Notes under the pieces: generated by a model
Told to the model about the DNA's origin: nothing
The model's input: the letters and a program-made list of their open reading frames with translations, nothing else
Databases searched by the model: none
Shown here: positions 1-7,896 of the stretch, piece after piece
How positions within the stretch are numbered: the first letter of the stretch is position 1
Layout of the letters: each line of letters begins with the position of its first letter
Program-made: the position numbers and the translations under genes
Source: CANJDH01 sp964443245
Lineage (GTDB): Bacteria > Pseudomonadota > Gammaproteobacteria > Burkholderiales > JAEUOS01
Reading direction: 5' to 3'
DNA length: 7,896 nt
NCBI GenBank assembly: GCA_964443245.1
Contig: CAYUEG010000150.1
Coordinates: 1 to 7,896 of the forward strand

Positions 1-2415
<2,415 letters not shown>

Positions 2416-2421
2416 TTTACC

Positions 2422-2425
2422 GGAG
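2422..2425 (+). promoter_or_regulatory. Ribosome binding site of rpoC
   Basis: GGAG lies 9 bases before the rpoC ATG at 2435, in the 19-base rpoB-rpoC gap. It supports this ATG, which also gives the family's usual N-terminus. No promoter or terminator fits in the gap, so rpoC depends on transcription coming from rpoB. Confidence 0.8.
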
Positions 2426-2434
2426 TGACAGCGT

Positions 2435-5400
2435 ATGAAAGCCCTACTCGACCTGTTTAAGCAAGTCACCCAAGAGGAAGAATTCGACGCGATTCGCATC
2501 GGATTGGCCTCCCCGGAAAAAATTCGTTCCTGGTCTTATGGCGAGGTCAAGAAACCTGAAACGATCAACTATCGGACCTTCAAACCGGAACGTGATGGCC
2601 TGTTTTGCGCCAAGATTTTCGGCCCCATCAAGGACTATGAGTGCCTGTGCGGCAAGTACAAGCGCCTGAAGCATCGCGGCGTAATCTGCGAAAAGTGTGG
2701 CGTCGAAGTGACCCTCACGAAAGTGCGTCGTGAGCGTATGGGCCACATTGAGCTGGCCAGCCCGACCGCCCACATCTGGTTCCTGAAATCGCTCCCGAGC
2801 CGGTTGGGCATGGTGCTTGACATGACCCTGCGCGACATCGAGCGCGTGTTGTACTTCGAAGCCTACGTCGTGACTGATCCGGGCATGACGCCGTTGAAGC
2901 GCTGCCAGTTGCTGACGGAAGACGATTACCTGGCAAAGGTGGAAGAGTTTGGCGATGATTTCTCGGCCAGTATGGGAGCCGAGGGCATTCGGTCGCTGTT
3001 GCACTCGCTGGATCTGGTGCACGAAACGGAGACCTTGCGCAAGGATCTTGGCGCTACCGGTTCGGAAGCGAAGATCAAGAAGTATTCGAAGCGCCTGAAG
3101 ATCATCGAGGCATTCCAGAAGTCTGGGATCAAGCCCGAATGGATGGTGCTTGAGGTGCTGCCGGTACTTCCGCCGGACCTGCGCCCGCTGGTTCCGCTGG
3201 ATGGCGGCCGCTTTGCCACCTCTGACCTGAATGACCTGTATCGTCGGGTCATCAATCGCAATAATCGTTTGAAACGGCTCCTCGAGCTCAAGGCACCCGA
3301 AATCATCGTGCGCAACGAAAAGCGCATGCTGCAGGAGGCTGTCGATTCGCTGCTGGACAACGGTCGTCGCGGCAAGGCCATGACCGGCGCCAACAAGCGT
3401 GCTCTCAAATCCCTGGCAGACATGATCAAAGGCAAGGGCGGGCGGTTCCGCCAGAACCTGCTGGGCAAACGGGTCGACTACTCGGGCCGTTCAGTGATCG
3501 TGGTCGGTCCGCAACTCAAGTTGCACCAGTGCGGGCTGCCGAAGAAGATGGCACTTGAACTGTTCAAGCCGTTCATTTTCAACAAGCTTGAACTGCTGGG
3601 AACCGCCACGACGATCAAGGCGGCCAAAAAACGGGTGGAGCAGGAACTGCCGGAAGTCTGGGACATCCTGGAAGAGGTGATCCGCGAACACCCGGTCATG
3701 CTGAATCGGGCCCCCACCCTGCACCGCCTTGGCATCCAGGCGTTTGAGCCCGTGCTGATCGAAGGCAAGGCCATCCAGTTGCACCCGCTGGTATGCGCGG
3801 CGTTCAACGCGGACTTTGACGGTGACCAGATGGCGGTACACGTGCCGCTTTCGCTTGAAGCACAGCTGGAAGCCCGGACGTTGATGCTGGCTTCCAACAA
3901 CATCATGTTTCCGGCGAACGGTGAACCATCGATTGTTCCCTCGCAGGACATCGTGCTCGGCCTCTACTATGCAACCCGGGAGCGCATCAACGGCGTCGGT
4001 GAGGGTATCGTGTTTGCCGACATGAGCGAGTTGCAGCGGGCGCTTGACAACAAGCAGGTGGAACTGCAGGCGCGCGTGTCGGTTCGTATCCGTGAAGTCG
4101 AAGTGGACAAAGCGTCGGGTGAGCGCAAGACCAAGGTTACGCGCTATCAGACGACTGCCGGCCGTGCTCTGCTTTCCGAAATCCTGCCAGCAGGGCTGCC
4201 GTTCGCCTTGATCAACAAGGCGTTGAAGAAGAAGGAAATCTCGCGCCTGATCAATGCCTCATTCCGGCGTTGCGGTCTTCGAGAGACCGTGATTTTCGCC
4301 GACAAGCTGATGCAGTCCGGCTTCCGTCTGGCAACACGTGCCGGCATTTCCATTGCAATGGATGACATGCTGGTGCCGCCGGTAAAGCACGACATCATTC
4401 GCAAGGCCGAGACCGAAGTCAAGGAGATCGAAGCGCAATACACCTCCGGCCTGGTTACGCAGGGCGAGCGTTACAACAAGGTCGTGGACATCTGGGGTCG
4501 CGCCGGGGATCAGGTCGGCAAGGCCATGATGGAGCAGTTGGGTTCGGAAGAGACCATTGATCGCCATGGCAAGAAAGTGCGTCAGGAGTCGTTCAACTCC
4601 ATCTATATGATGGCCGATTCGGGTGCGCGTGGTTCGGCTGCCCAGATTCGCCAGCTTGCGGGCATGCGCGGCCTGATGGCCAAACCTGATGGCTCGATCA
4701 TCGAGACGCCGATCACCGCGAACTTCCGCGAAGGCTTGAACGTGCTGCAGTACTTCATTTCGACGCACGGCGCGCGCAAAGGCTTGGCCGATACTGCGCT
4801 CAAGACGGCCAATTCGGGCTACCTGACCCGTCGCCTGGTGGATGTGACACAGGATCTGGTCGTGATCGAAGATGATTGCGGCACCTCCAATGGCGCCACC
4901 ATGAAGGCCCTGGTCGAAGGCGGCGAGGTGATCGAGCCCTTGCGTGACCGCATTCTCGGACGAGTCACGGCAGCAGATGTGATCCATCCGGAAACCCAGA
5001 ATGTACTGTTCCCGCTGGGCTATCTGCTCGACGAGGACGCGGTTGAACTGATCGAGTCTCTGGGGATTGATGAAGTGCGGGTGCGTACGCCGCTTACCTG
5101 CGATACACGCTATGGTTTGTGTGCCCAGTGCTATGGCCGGGATCTGGGCCGTGGATCACTGATCAACACTGGCGAAGCAGTTGGCGTCATTGCAGCGCAG
5201 TCCATTGGCGAACCAGGGACCCAGTTGACGATGCGGACCTTCCACATTGGCGGTGCCGCCTCGCGGGCAGCGGCTGCGTCATCGGTTGAGTCGAAATCCA
5301 ACGGCGTCATTCGCTTTACCGCAACAATGCGCTATGTTACCAACGTTAAGAACGAGAAGATTGTCATTTCACGTTCCGGTGAGGTGCTGATCACCGATGA

Positions 5401-6631
5401 CAACGGCCGCGAACGCGAGCGCCACAAGGTGCCGTACGGTGCAACGATGACGGTGGCCGATGGAAAGCCGGTCAAGGCTGGTGCGGTGCTGGCTTCGTGG
5501 GATCCGCATACCCGTCCGATCATCACCGAGTACGCAGGTACCGTGAAATTCGAAAATGTGGAAGAAGGGGTGACGGTAGCCAAGCAGATGGACGAAGTGA
5601 CCGGTCTGTCGACGCTGGTCGTGATTGATCCGAAACGCTCGGTTACCTCGAAAACCAAAGGCGTTCGTCCGCAGGTCAAGCTGATCAATGACCGTGGCGA
5701 AGAAGTGAAGATTGCCGGCACCGACCATTCGGTGACCATTTCCTTCCAGGTGGGTTCTCTCATTACGGTGAAGGACGGCCAGCAGGTGGGGGTCGGCGAG
5801 GTGCTGGCACGGATCCCGCAGGAGTCCTCGAAAACGCGTGACATTACCGGCGGCTTGCCGCGGGTGGCTGAACTGTTTGAAGCGCGCGCGCCGAAAGATG
5901 CGGGCATGATGGCGGAGGTGACCGGCACGGCGTCGTTTGGCAAGGACACCAAGGGCAAACAGCGTCTGGTGATCACCGATCTGGAAGGCGTGACACACGA
6001 ATTCCTGATTGCCAAGGACAAGCAGGTGCTGGTGCACGACGGCCAAGTGGTGAACAAGGGCGAAATGGTCGTCGATGGTCCCGCTGATCCGCATGACATT
6101 CTGCGTTTGCAGGGCGTCGAAGCGTTGGCCCGATACATCACTGATGAAGTGCAGGACGTCTATCGCCTCCAAGGCGTGAAGATCAATGACAAGCACATCG
6201 AGGTGATTGTCCGCCAGATGCTGCGCCGGGTGCAGATTGTCGACGCGGGGGACACCAAGTACATCACCGGCGAACAGGCGGAGCGTTCGGACCTGCTGGA
6301 CGAGAACGACCGGGTCATGGCGGAGGGCAAGCGGCCCGCCACCTTTGGGCACCTGTTGCTCGGCATCACCAAGGCGTCGTTGTCGACCGACTCGTTCATA
6401 TCGGCTGCCTCTTTCCAGGAAACCACACGGGTTCTGACCGAGGCTGCGATCATGGGCAAACGGGATGAATTGCGCGGCCTGAAGGAGAATGTAATTGTCG
6501 GCCGACTGATTCCGGCGGGCAGCGGACTGGCCTTCCATACCGCGCGTCGCAACAAGGAAACCGAGTCGCCGGAAACCATGTTCGAAACCCCGGCTCCCGA
6601 GGCGTCCGCAGAAACGGCCACAGAAGCATGA
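2435..6631 (+). CDS. rpoC: RNA polymerase beta-prime subunit
   Basis: This is the largest RNA polymerase subunit, carrying the catalytic magnesium site. It has 1398 residues, compared with 1407 in E. coli, and appears complete. In order: the N-terminal zinc-binding domain with C70, C72, C85 and C88; the switch 2 region with RVDYSGRSV near residues 346-354; the catalytic NADFDGDQM with D460, D462 and D464 (bases 3812-3826); the bridge-helix region with GARGSAAQIRQLAGMRG near 730-746; the second zinc site with C815, C889, C896 and C899; the trigger loop with M933 and H937 (E. coli M932 and H936); a large SI3 insertion of roughly residues 945-1133; the second trigger helix with TGGLPRVAELFEAR from about 1138; and the conserved C-terminal TTRVLTEAA region, which in E. 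coli contacts omega. The last 30 or so residues form a variable acidic tail. At the E. coli ppGpp site 1 positions, R362 is K, K615 is R (residue 616 here), Y626 is Q (627 here), and D622 (623 here) and R417 are kept. No frameshift or truncation is seen. Confidence 0.99.
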   Translation: MKALLDLFKQVTQEEEFDAIRIGLASPEKIRSWSYGEVKKPETINYRTFKPERDGLFCAKIFGPIKDYECLCGKYKRLKHRGVICEKCGVEVTLTKVRRERMGHIELASPTAHIWFLKSLPSRLGMVLDMTLRDIERVLYFEAYVVTDPGMTPLKRCQLLTEDDYLAKVEEFGDDFSASMGAEGIRSLLHSLDLVHETETLRKDLGATGSEAKIKKYSKRLKIIEAFQKSGIKPEWMVLEVLPVLPPDLRPLVPLDGGRFATSDLNDLYRRVINRNNRLKRLLELKAPEIIVRNEKRMLQEAVDSLLDNGRRGKAMTGANKRALKSLADMIKGKGGRFRQNLLGKRVDYSGRSVIVVGPQLKLHQCGLPKKMALELFKPFIFNKLELLGTATTIKAAKKRVEQELPEVWDILEEVIREHPVMLNRAPTLHRLGIQAFEPVLIEGKAIQLHPLVCAAFNADFDGDQMAVHVPLSLEAQLEARTLMLASNNIMFPANGEPSIVPSQDIVLGLYYATRERINGVGEGIVFADMSELQRALDNKQVELQARVSVRIREVEVDKASGERKTKVTRYQTTAGRALLSEILPAGLPFALINKALKKKEISRLINASFRRCGLRETVIFADKLMQSGFRLATRAGISIAMDDMLVPPVKHDIIRKAETEVKEIEAQYTSGLVTQGERYNKVVDIWGRAGDQVGKAMMEQLGSEETIDRHGKKVRQESFNSIYMMADSGARGSAAQIRQLAGMRGLMAKPDGSIIETPITANFREGLNVLQYFISTHGARKGLADTALKTANSGYLTRRLVDVTQDLVVIEDDCGTSNGATMKALVEGGEVIEPLRDRILGRVTAADVIHPETQNVLFPLGYLLDEDAVELIESLGIDEVRVRTPLTCDTRYGLCAQCYGRDLGRGSLINTGEAVGVIAAQSIGEPGTQLTMRTFHIGGAASRAAAASSVESKSNGVIRFTATMRYVTNVKNEKIVISRSGEVLITDDNGRERERHKVPYGATMTVADGKPVKAGAVLASWDPHTRPIITEYAGTVKFENVEEGVTVAKQMDEVTGLSTLVVIDPKRSVTSKTKGVRPQVKLINDRGEEVKIAGTDHSVTISFQVGSLITVKDGQQVGVGEVLARIPQESSKTRDITGGLPRVAELFEARAPKDAGMMAEVTGTASFGKDTKGKQRLVITDLEGVTHEFLIAKDKQVLVHDGQVVNKGEMVVDGPADPHDILRLQGVEALARYITDEVQDVYRLQGVKINDKHIEVIVRQMLRRVQIVDAGDTKYITGEQAERSDLLDENDRVMAEGKRPATFGHLLLGITKASLSTDSFISAASFQETTRVLTEAAIMGKRDELRGLKENVIVGRLIPAGSGLAFHTARRNKETESPETMFETPAPEASAETATEA

Positions 6632-6635
6632 CGAC

Positions 6636-6665
6636 CAATCCCGGGTGCGCGATCACCCGGGATTG
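6636..6665 (+). terminator. Perfect 12-bp hairpin after rpoC; possible terminator or processing site
   Basis: CAATCCCGGGTG (6636-6647) and CACCCGGGATTG (6654-6665) are perfect reverse complements around the 6-base loop CGCGAT, starting 4 bases after the rpoC stop. The stem is GC-rich and should be very stable. It is followed by ACGAAAAGCC rather than a T-run, so it is not a canonical Rho-independent terminator. It could be a weak attenuator, a barrier protecting the rpoBC mRNA 3' end, or an RNase III site. The structure is directly visible; the role is inferred. Its last three bases belong to the -35 element of the downstream promoter. Confidence 0.6.
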
Positions 6666-6691
6666 ACGAAAAGCCACTTTCAGGTTATCAT
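6663..6691 (+). promoter_or_regulatory. Predicted sigma70 promoter of rpsL-rpsG (str operon)
   Basis: TTGACG at 6663-6668 (5 of 6 to consensus) and TATCAT at 6686-6691 (5 of 6) are separated by the ideal 17 bases. Transcription would start near 6698, giving an rpsL leader of about 55 bases. The site lies in the only intergenic gap between rpoC and rpsL, where a str operon promoter is expected. The -35 overlaps the right arm of the hairpin after rpoC, so the bases upstream of it are GC-rich and no A/T-rich UP element is present. No start-site data are available from sequence alone. Confidence 0.72.
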
Positions 6692-6705
6692 TCCAAGTCT
6701 TTGTT

Positions 6706-6731
6706 CGCGCTGGCCAATCGTAGCGAGCGCG
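6706..6731 (+). other. GC-rich stem in the predicted rpsL leader
   Basis: CGCGCT (6706-6711) can pair with AGCGCG (6726-6731) around a 14-base loop; a shorter alternative pairs CGCT with AGCG at 6722-6725. It lies between the predicted transcript start and the rpsL start codon. It could be ordinary leader structure or a site for translational feedback by a ribosomal protein; nothing in the sequence decides this. Confidence 0.3.
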
Positions 6732-6752
6732 CATTATCAAGAACGGATCTAC

Positions 6753-7130
6753 ATGCCTACAATCAATCAACTGGTGCGGCAGGCTCGCGTTGCCCCCAAG
6801 AGCAAGAGCAAGGTGCCCGCCATGCAGCGCAGCCCGCAAAAGCGGGGCGTTTGCACGCGTGTCTACACGACCACCCCCAAGAAGCCCAACTCAGCGCTGC
6901 GCAAGGTTGCCAAGGTGCGCCTGACCAACGGGTTCGAGGTGATTTCCTACATCGGCGGTGAAGGGCACAACCTGCAGGAGCACTCAGTGGTGCTTATCCG
7001 CGGCGGCCGCGTGAAGGATTTGCCTGGCGTCCGATACCACATGGTGCGTGGCTCTCTGGATACGCAGGGCGTCAAGGACAGGAAGCAGTCCCGTTCGAAA
7101 TATGGTGCCAAGCGCCCGAAAGCAGCTTAA
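6753..7130 (+). CDS. rpsL: 30S ribosomal protein S12
   Basis: S12 sits at the decoding centre of the small subunit, where it contacts 16S rRNA helices 27 and 44 and helps control accuracy. It has 125 residues, compared with 124 in E. coli. The core is almost invariant: QKRGVCTRVYTTTPKKPNSALRK at residues 29-51, GFEVISYIGGEGHNLQEHS at 60-78, and GGRVKDLPGVRYH at 84-96. The streptomycin-resistance positions are K43 (6879-6881) and K88 (7014-7016), both wild type; D89, the usual methylthiolation site, and P91 are present. Residues 11-27 (ARVAPKSKSKVPAMQRS) are lysine-rich and lineage-variable. ATG 6753 is chosen because it gives the family's MPTINQLVR start. An in-frame GTG at 6645 would add 36 unrelated residues and lies inside the hairpin upstream of the predicted promoter. 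The nearest Shine-Dalgarno-like bases, GGA at 6745-6747, make only a weak site. It is the first gene of the predicted str operon, 15 bases before rpsG. Confidence 0.98.
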   Translation: MPTINQLVRQARVAPKSKSKVPAMQRSPQKRGVCTRVYTTTPKKPNSALRKVAKVRLTNGFEVISYIGGEGHNLQEHSVVLIRGGRVKDLPGVRYHMVRGSLDTQGVKDRKQSRSKYGAKRPKAA

Positions 7131-7135
7131 AGGTT

Positions 7136-7142
7136 GAGGTGA
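7136..7142 (+). promoter_or_regulatory. Ribosome binding site of rpsG
   Basis: GAGGTGA matches the complement of the 16S rRNA 3' end over seven bases and lies just before ATG 7146 (six bases from the GAGG core). It is much stronger than the site before rpsL. It fills half of the 15-base rpsL-rpsG spacer, leaving no room for a sizeable structured regulatory region there. Confidence 0.8.
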
Positions 7143-7145
7143 GAT

Positions 7146-7616
7146 ATGCCCCGTCGTCGTGAAGTTCCCAAGCGTGACATCCTCCCGGATCCGAAGTTCG
7201 GCAACGTGGATCTGGCCAAGTTTGTCAACGTACTGATGTTTTCCGGCAAAAAAGCCGTGGCCGAGCGCACCATTTATGGTGCCCTTGATCAGATTACCAA
7301 GAAGTCCGGCAAAAATGCCCTTGAAGTGTTTGGCGCTGCAATGAACAACGCCAAGCCGATGGTCGAGGTCAAGAGCCGTCGCGTGGGTGGCGCCAACTAC
7401 CAGGTGCCCGTTGAGGTGCGTCCCGTGCGGCGCATGGCGCTGGCGATGCGCTGGATTCGTGAGGCTGCGCACAAGCGGTCAGAAAAATCCATGGGTCTGC
7501 GCTTGGCGAACGAGTTGATGGAAGCAGCTGAAGGGCGGGGCGGCGCGGTGAAGAAGCGGGACGAAGTTCACCGTATGGCAGAAGCCAACAAGGCTTTTTC
7601 GCACTTCCGGTTCTAA
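7146..7616 (+). CDS. rpsG: 30S ribosomal protein S7
   Basis: S7 is a primary 16S rRNA-binding protein that starts assembly of the 30S head and lies at the E/P-site side of the subunit. It has 156 residues, the common bacterial length. It opens with the conserved MPRRREVPKRDILPDPKFG, followed by the KFVNVLMFSGKKAVAE helix region (residues 25-40), the NNAKPMVEVKSRRVGGANYQVP segment (67-88) that includes the beta-hairpin, and the C-terminal RWIREAA, ANELMEAA, and KRDEVHRMAEANKAFSHFRF stretches. The start is fixed by the family N-terminus and a very good ribosome binding site. It is tightly coupled to rpsL. It is followed by two hairpins in tandem, the second a Rho-independent terminator, so part of the transcription probably ends here. 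In E. coli S7 represses its own operon by binding the S12-S7 spacer; that spacer is much shorter here. Confidence 0.98.
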   Translation: MPRRREVPKRDILPDPKFGNVDLAKFVNVLMFSGKKAVAERTIYGALDQITKKSGKNALEVFGAAMNNAKPMVEVKSRRVGGANYQVPVEVRPVRRMALAMRWIREAAHKRSEKSMGLRLANELMEAAEGRGGAVKKRDEVHRMAEANKAFSHFRF

Positions 7617-7639
7617 GTACTTCGATCAGATCGAGGTGC
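7617..7639 (+). other. First of two tandem hairpins after rpsG, with TCGATC-A-GATCGA palindrome
   Basis: TCGATC (7622-7627) and GATCGA (7629-7634) form a perfect inverted repeat around one base. The pairing extends outward to 7617 and 7639 with two G-U pairs, giving a stem of about 9-10 bp with a 3-5 base loop. It begins at the first base after the rpsG stop and ends two bases before the terminator stem. It has no T-run of its own. A role in protecting the mRNA 3' end, or a protein-binding palindrome, is inference. Confidence 0.5.
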
Positions 7640-7641
7640 GG

Positions 7642-7669
7642 GCGCCGCTTGATGGAAGCGGCGCTTTTT
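7642..7669 (+). terminator. Rho-independent terminator between rpsG and fusA
   Basis: GCGCCGCTT (7642-7650) and AAGCGGCGC (7656-7664) form a perfect 9-bp stem with the 5-base loop GATGG. It is followed directly by TTTTT (7665-7669) and then further T-rich sequence (GCTTGTTGTT). This is the canonical intrinsic terminator layout on the + strand. It should end, or partly attenuate, transcription from rpsL-rpsG before fusA. Confidence 0.88.
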
Positions 7670-7711
7670 GCTTGTTGTTGGCGGTTTCTCCAGTAAGTCC
7701 CTGAATATTTT

Positions 7712-7750
7712 CGCTGCGTTTTCAGTTCAGCGCAGTTTGATCTTTAAGAA
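7712..7750 (+). promoter_or_regulatory. boxA-like antitermination motif with upstream stem
   Basis: TGATCTTTAAGAA at 7738-7750 matches the E. coli rRNA operon boxA (TGCTCTTTAACAA) at 11 of 13 positions, including the TCTTTAA core. Just upstream, CGCTG (7712-7716) can pair with CAGCG (7728-7732) around an 11-base loop; an alternative pairs CTGCG with CGCAG. A boxB-type stem before boxA is the order in E. coli rRNA leaders. boxA RNA is bound by NusB with NusE (ribosomal protein S10). The motif match is seen; the function is inferred. It ends just before the fusA ribosome binding site, so it could also be an A-rich leader resembling boxA by chance. Confidence 0.35.
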
Positions 7751-7751
7751 A

Positions 7752-7757
7752 GAGGTG
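7752..7757 (+). promoter_or_regulatory. Ribosome binding site that fixes the GTG start of fusA
   Basis: GAGGTG lies 5 bases before GTG 7763. With no in-frame ATG giving the EF-G N-terminus, this strong site decides for the GTG codon as the start. Confidence 0.8.
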
Positions 7758-7762
7758 CAGAC

Positions 7763-7896
7763 GTGGCTCGTAAAACTCCTATCGAACGGTATCGCAACAT
7801 TGGCATTTCAGCCCACATTGATGCGGGCAAAACCACGACCACGGAGCGCATCCTTTTCTACACTGGCGTTAACCACAAGATTGGTGAGGTGCACGA
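7763..7896 (+). CDS. fusA: Translation elongation factor G, N-terminus (3' end outside window)
   Basis: EF-G is the GTPase that moves tRNAs and mRNA through the ribosome after peptide bond formation, and helps recycle ribosomes. Only 44 full codons are in the window, but they read MARKTPIERYRNIGIS and onward, nearly identical to known EF-G. The G1 (P-loop) motif AHIDAGKT is at residues 17-24 (7811-7834), followed by the TTTERILFYTG helix and the start of the switch I approach (HKIGEVH). The start is GTG, whereas rpoC, rpsL and rpsG use ATG. The gene stands 146 bases after rpsG, behind an intrinsic terminator, an unusually loose link for a str operon. In related bacteria tuf usually follows; that is outside the window. 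Confidence 0.97.
   Translation, partial: MARKTPIERYRNIGISAHIDAGKTTTTERILFYTGVNHKIGEVH

Larger units (their letters stand above)
7670..7762 (+). other. fusA upstream leader; no clear promoter
   Basis: These 93 bases between the terminator and the fusA start should hold a fusA promoter if the terminator is efficient. The best -10-like strings are TATTTT at 7706-7711 and CTGAAT at 7701-7706, the latter 17 bases after TTGGCG at 7678-7683. Neither pairing is a good sigma70 match, so I do not call a promoter. The segment does hold a boxA-like motif and a small stem, listed separately. Confidence 0.4.

Noticed and set aside
4043..4048. TTGACA string inside rpoC, as a possible internal promoter -35
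   Set aside because: No acceptable -10 follows at 16-18 bases.
5369..6538. A 389-codon open frame on the minus strand, and another of 242 codons at 4259-4987
   Set aside because: Both are antisense to strongly conserved rpoC, resemble no protein family I know, and are typical by-products of GC-rich codon usage on the opposite strand.
6696..6708. TCTTT in the rpsL leader as a second boxA
   Set aside because: Only the short TCTTT core matches; the flanking boxA positions do not.
6645..6752. Longer rpsL starting at GTG 6645
   Set aside because: The extra 36 residues are not S12-like, and the codon lies in the hairpin upstream of the predicted promoter.

Overview
The window is a stretch of core informational genes from a proteobacterium, most probably a betaproteobacterium. 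The evidence is the gene order rpoB-rpoC-rpsL-rpsG-fusA, all on the + strand; a beta-prime subunit that starts MKALLDLFKQV and carries the large SI3 insertion in its trigger loop; an S12 that starts MPTINQLVR; and an RpoB longer than the E. coli form. The order or genus cannot be fixed from this sequence alone. No mobile element, CRISPR array, tRNA, rRNA or accessory gene is visible. Every gene looks intact apart from the two cut by the window edges.

Layout: positions 1-2415 hold the C-terminal 60% of rpoB (RNA polymerase beta), in frame from base 1. After a 19-base gap with a good ribosome binding site comes complete rpoC (2435-6631, beta-prime, 1398 residues). A 121-base gap follows, with a perfect 12-bp hairpin just after the rpoC stop, a strong sigma70-type promoter (TTGACG, 17 bases, TATCAT) overlapping the hairpin's right arm, and a short rpsL leader with a small GC-rich hairpin. 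rpsL (S12, 6753-7130) and rpsG (S7, 7146-7616) are only 15 bases apart. The 146-base gap before fusA holds two hairpins in tandem. The second is a textbook Rho-independent terminator. Further on is a boxA-like antitermination motif preceded by a small stem, just upstream of the fusA ribosome binding site. fusA (EF-G) starts at a GTG and runs off the window after 44 codons.

Functionally, the window joins the end of the rpoBC transcription unit (the catalytic core of RNA polymerase) to the start of the str operon (decoding-site protein S12, 30S head protein S7 and translocase EF-G). Residues commonly changed in rifampicin resistance (cluster II of RpoB) and streptomycin resistance (S12 K43 and K88) are the wild-type, drug-sensitive forms.

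I found no undescribed biological system. The points worth a second look are regulatory: how transcription is divided between rpoBC, rpsL-rpsG and fusA; the boxA-like element; the absence of an E. coli-length S12-S7 spacer; and three substitutions at the E. coli ppGpp site 1 positions of beta-prime.
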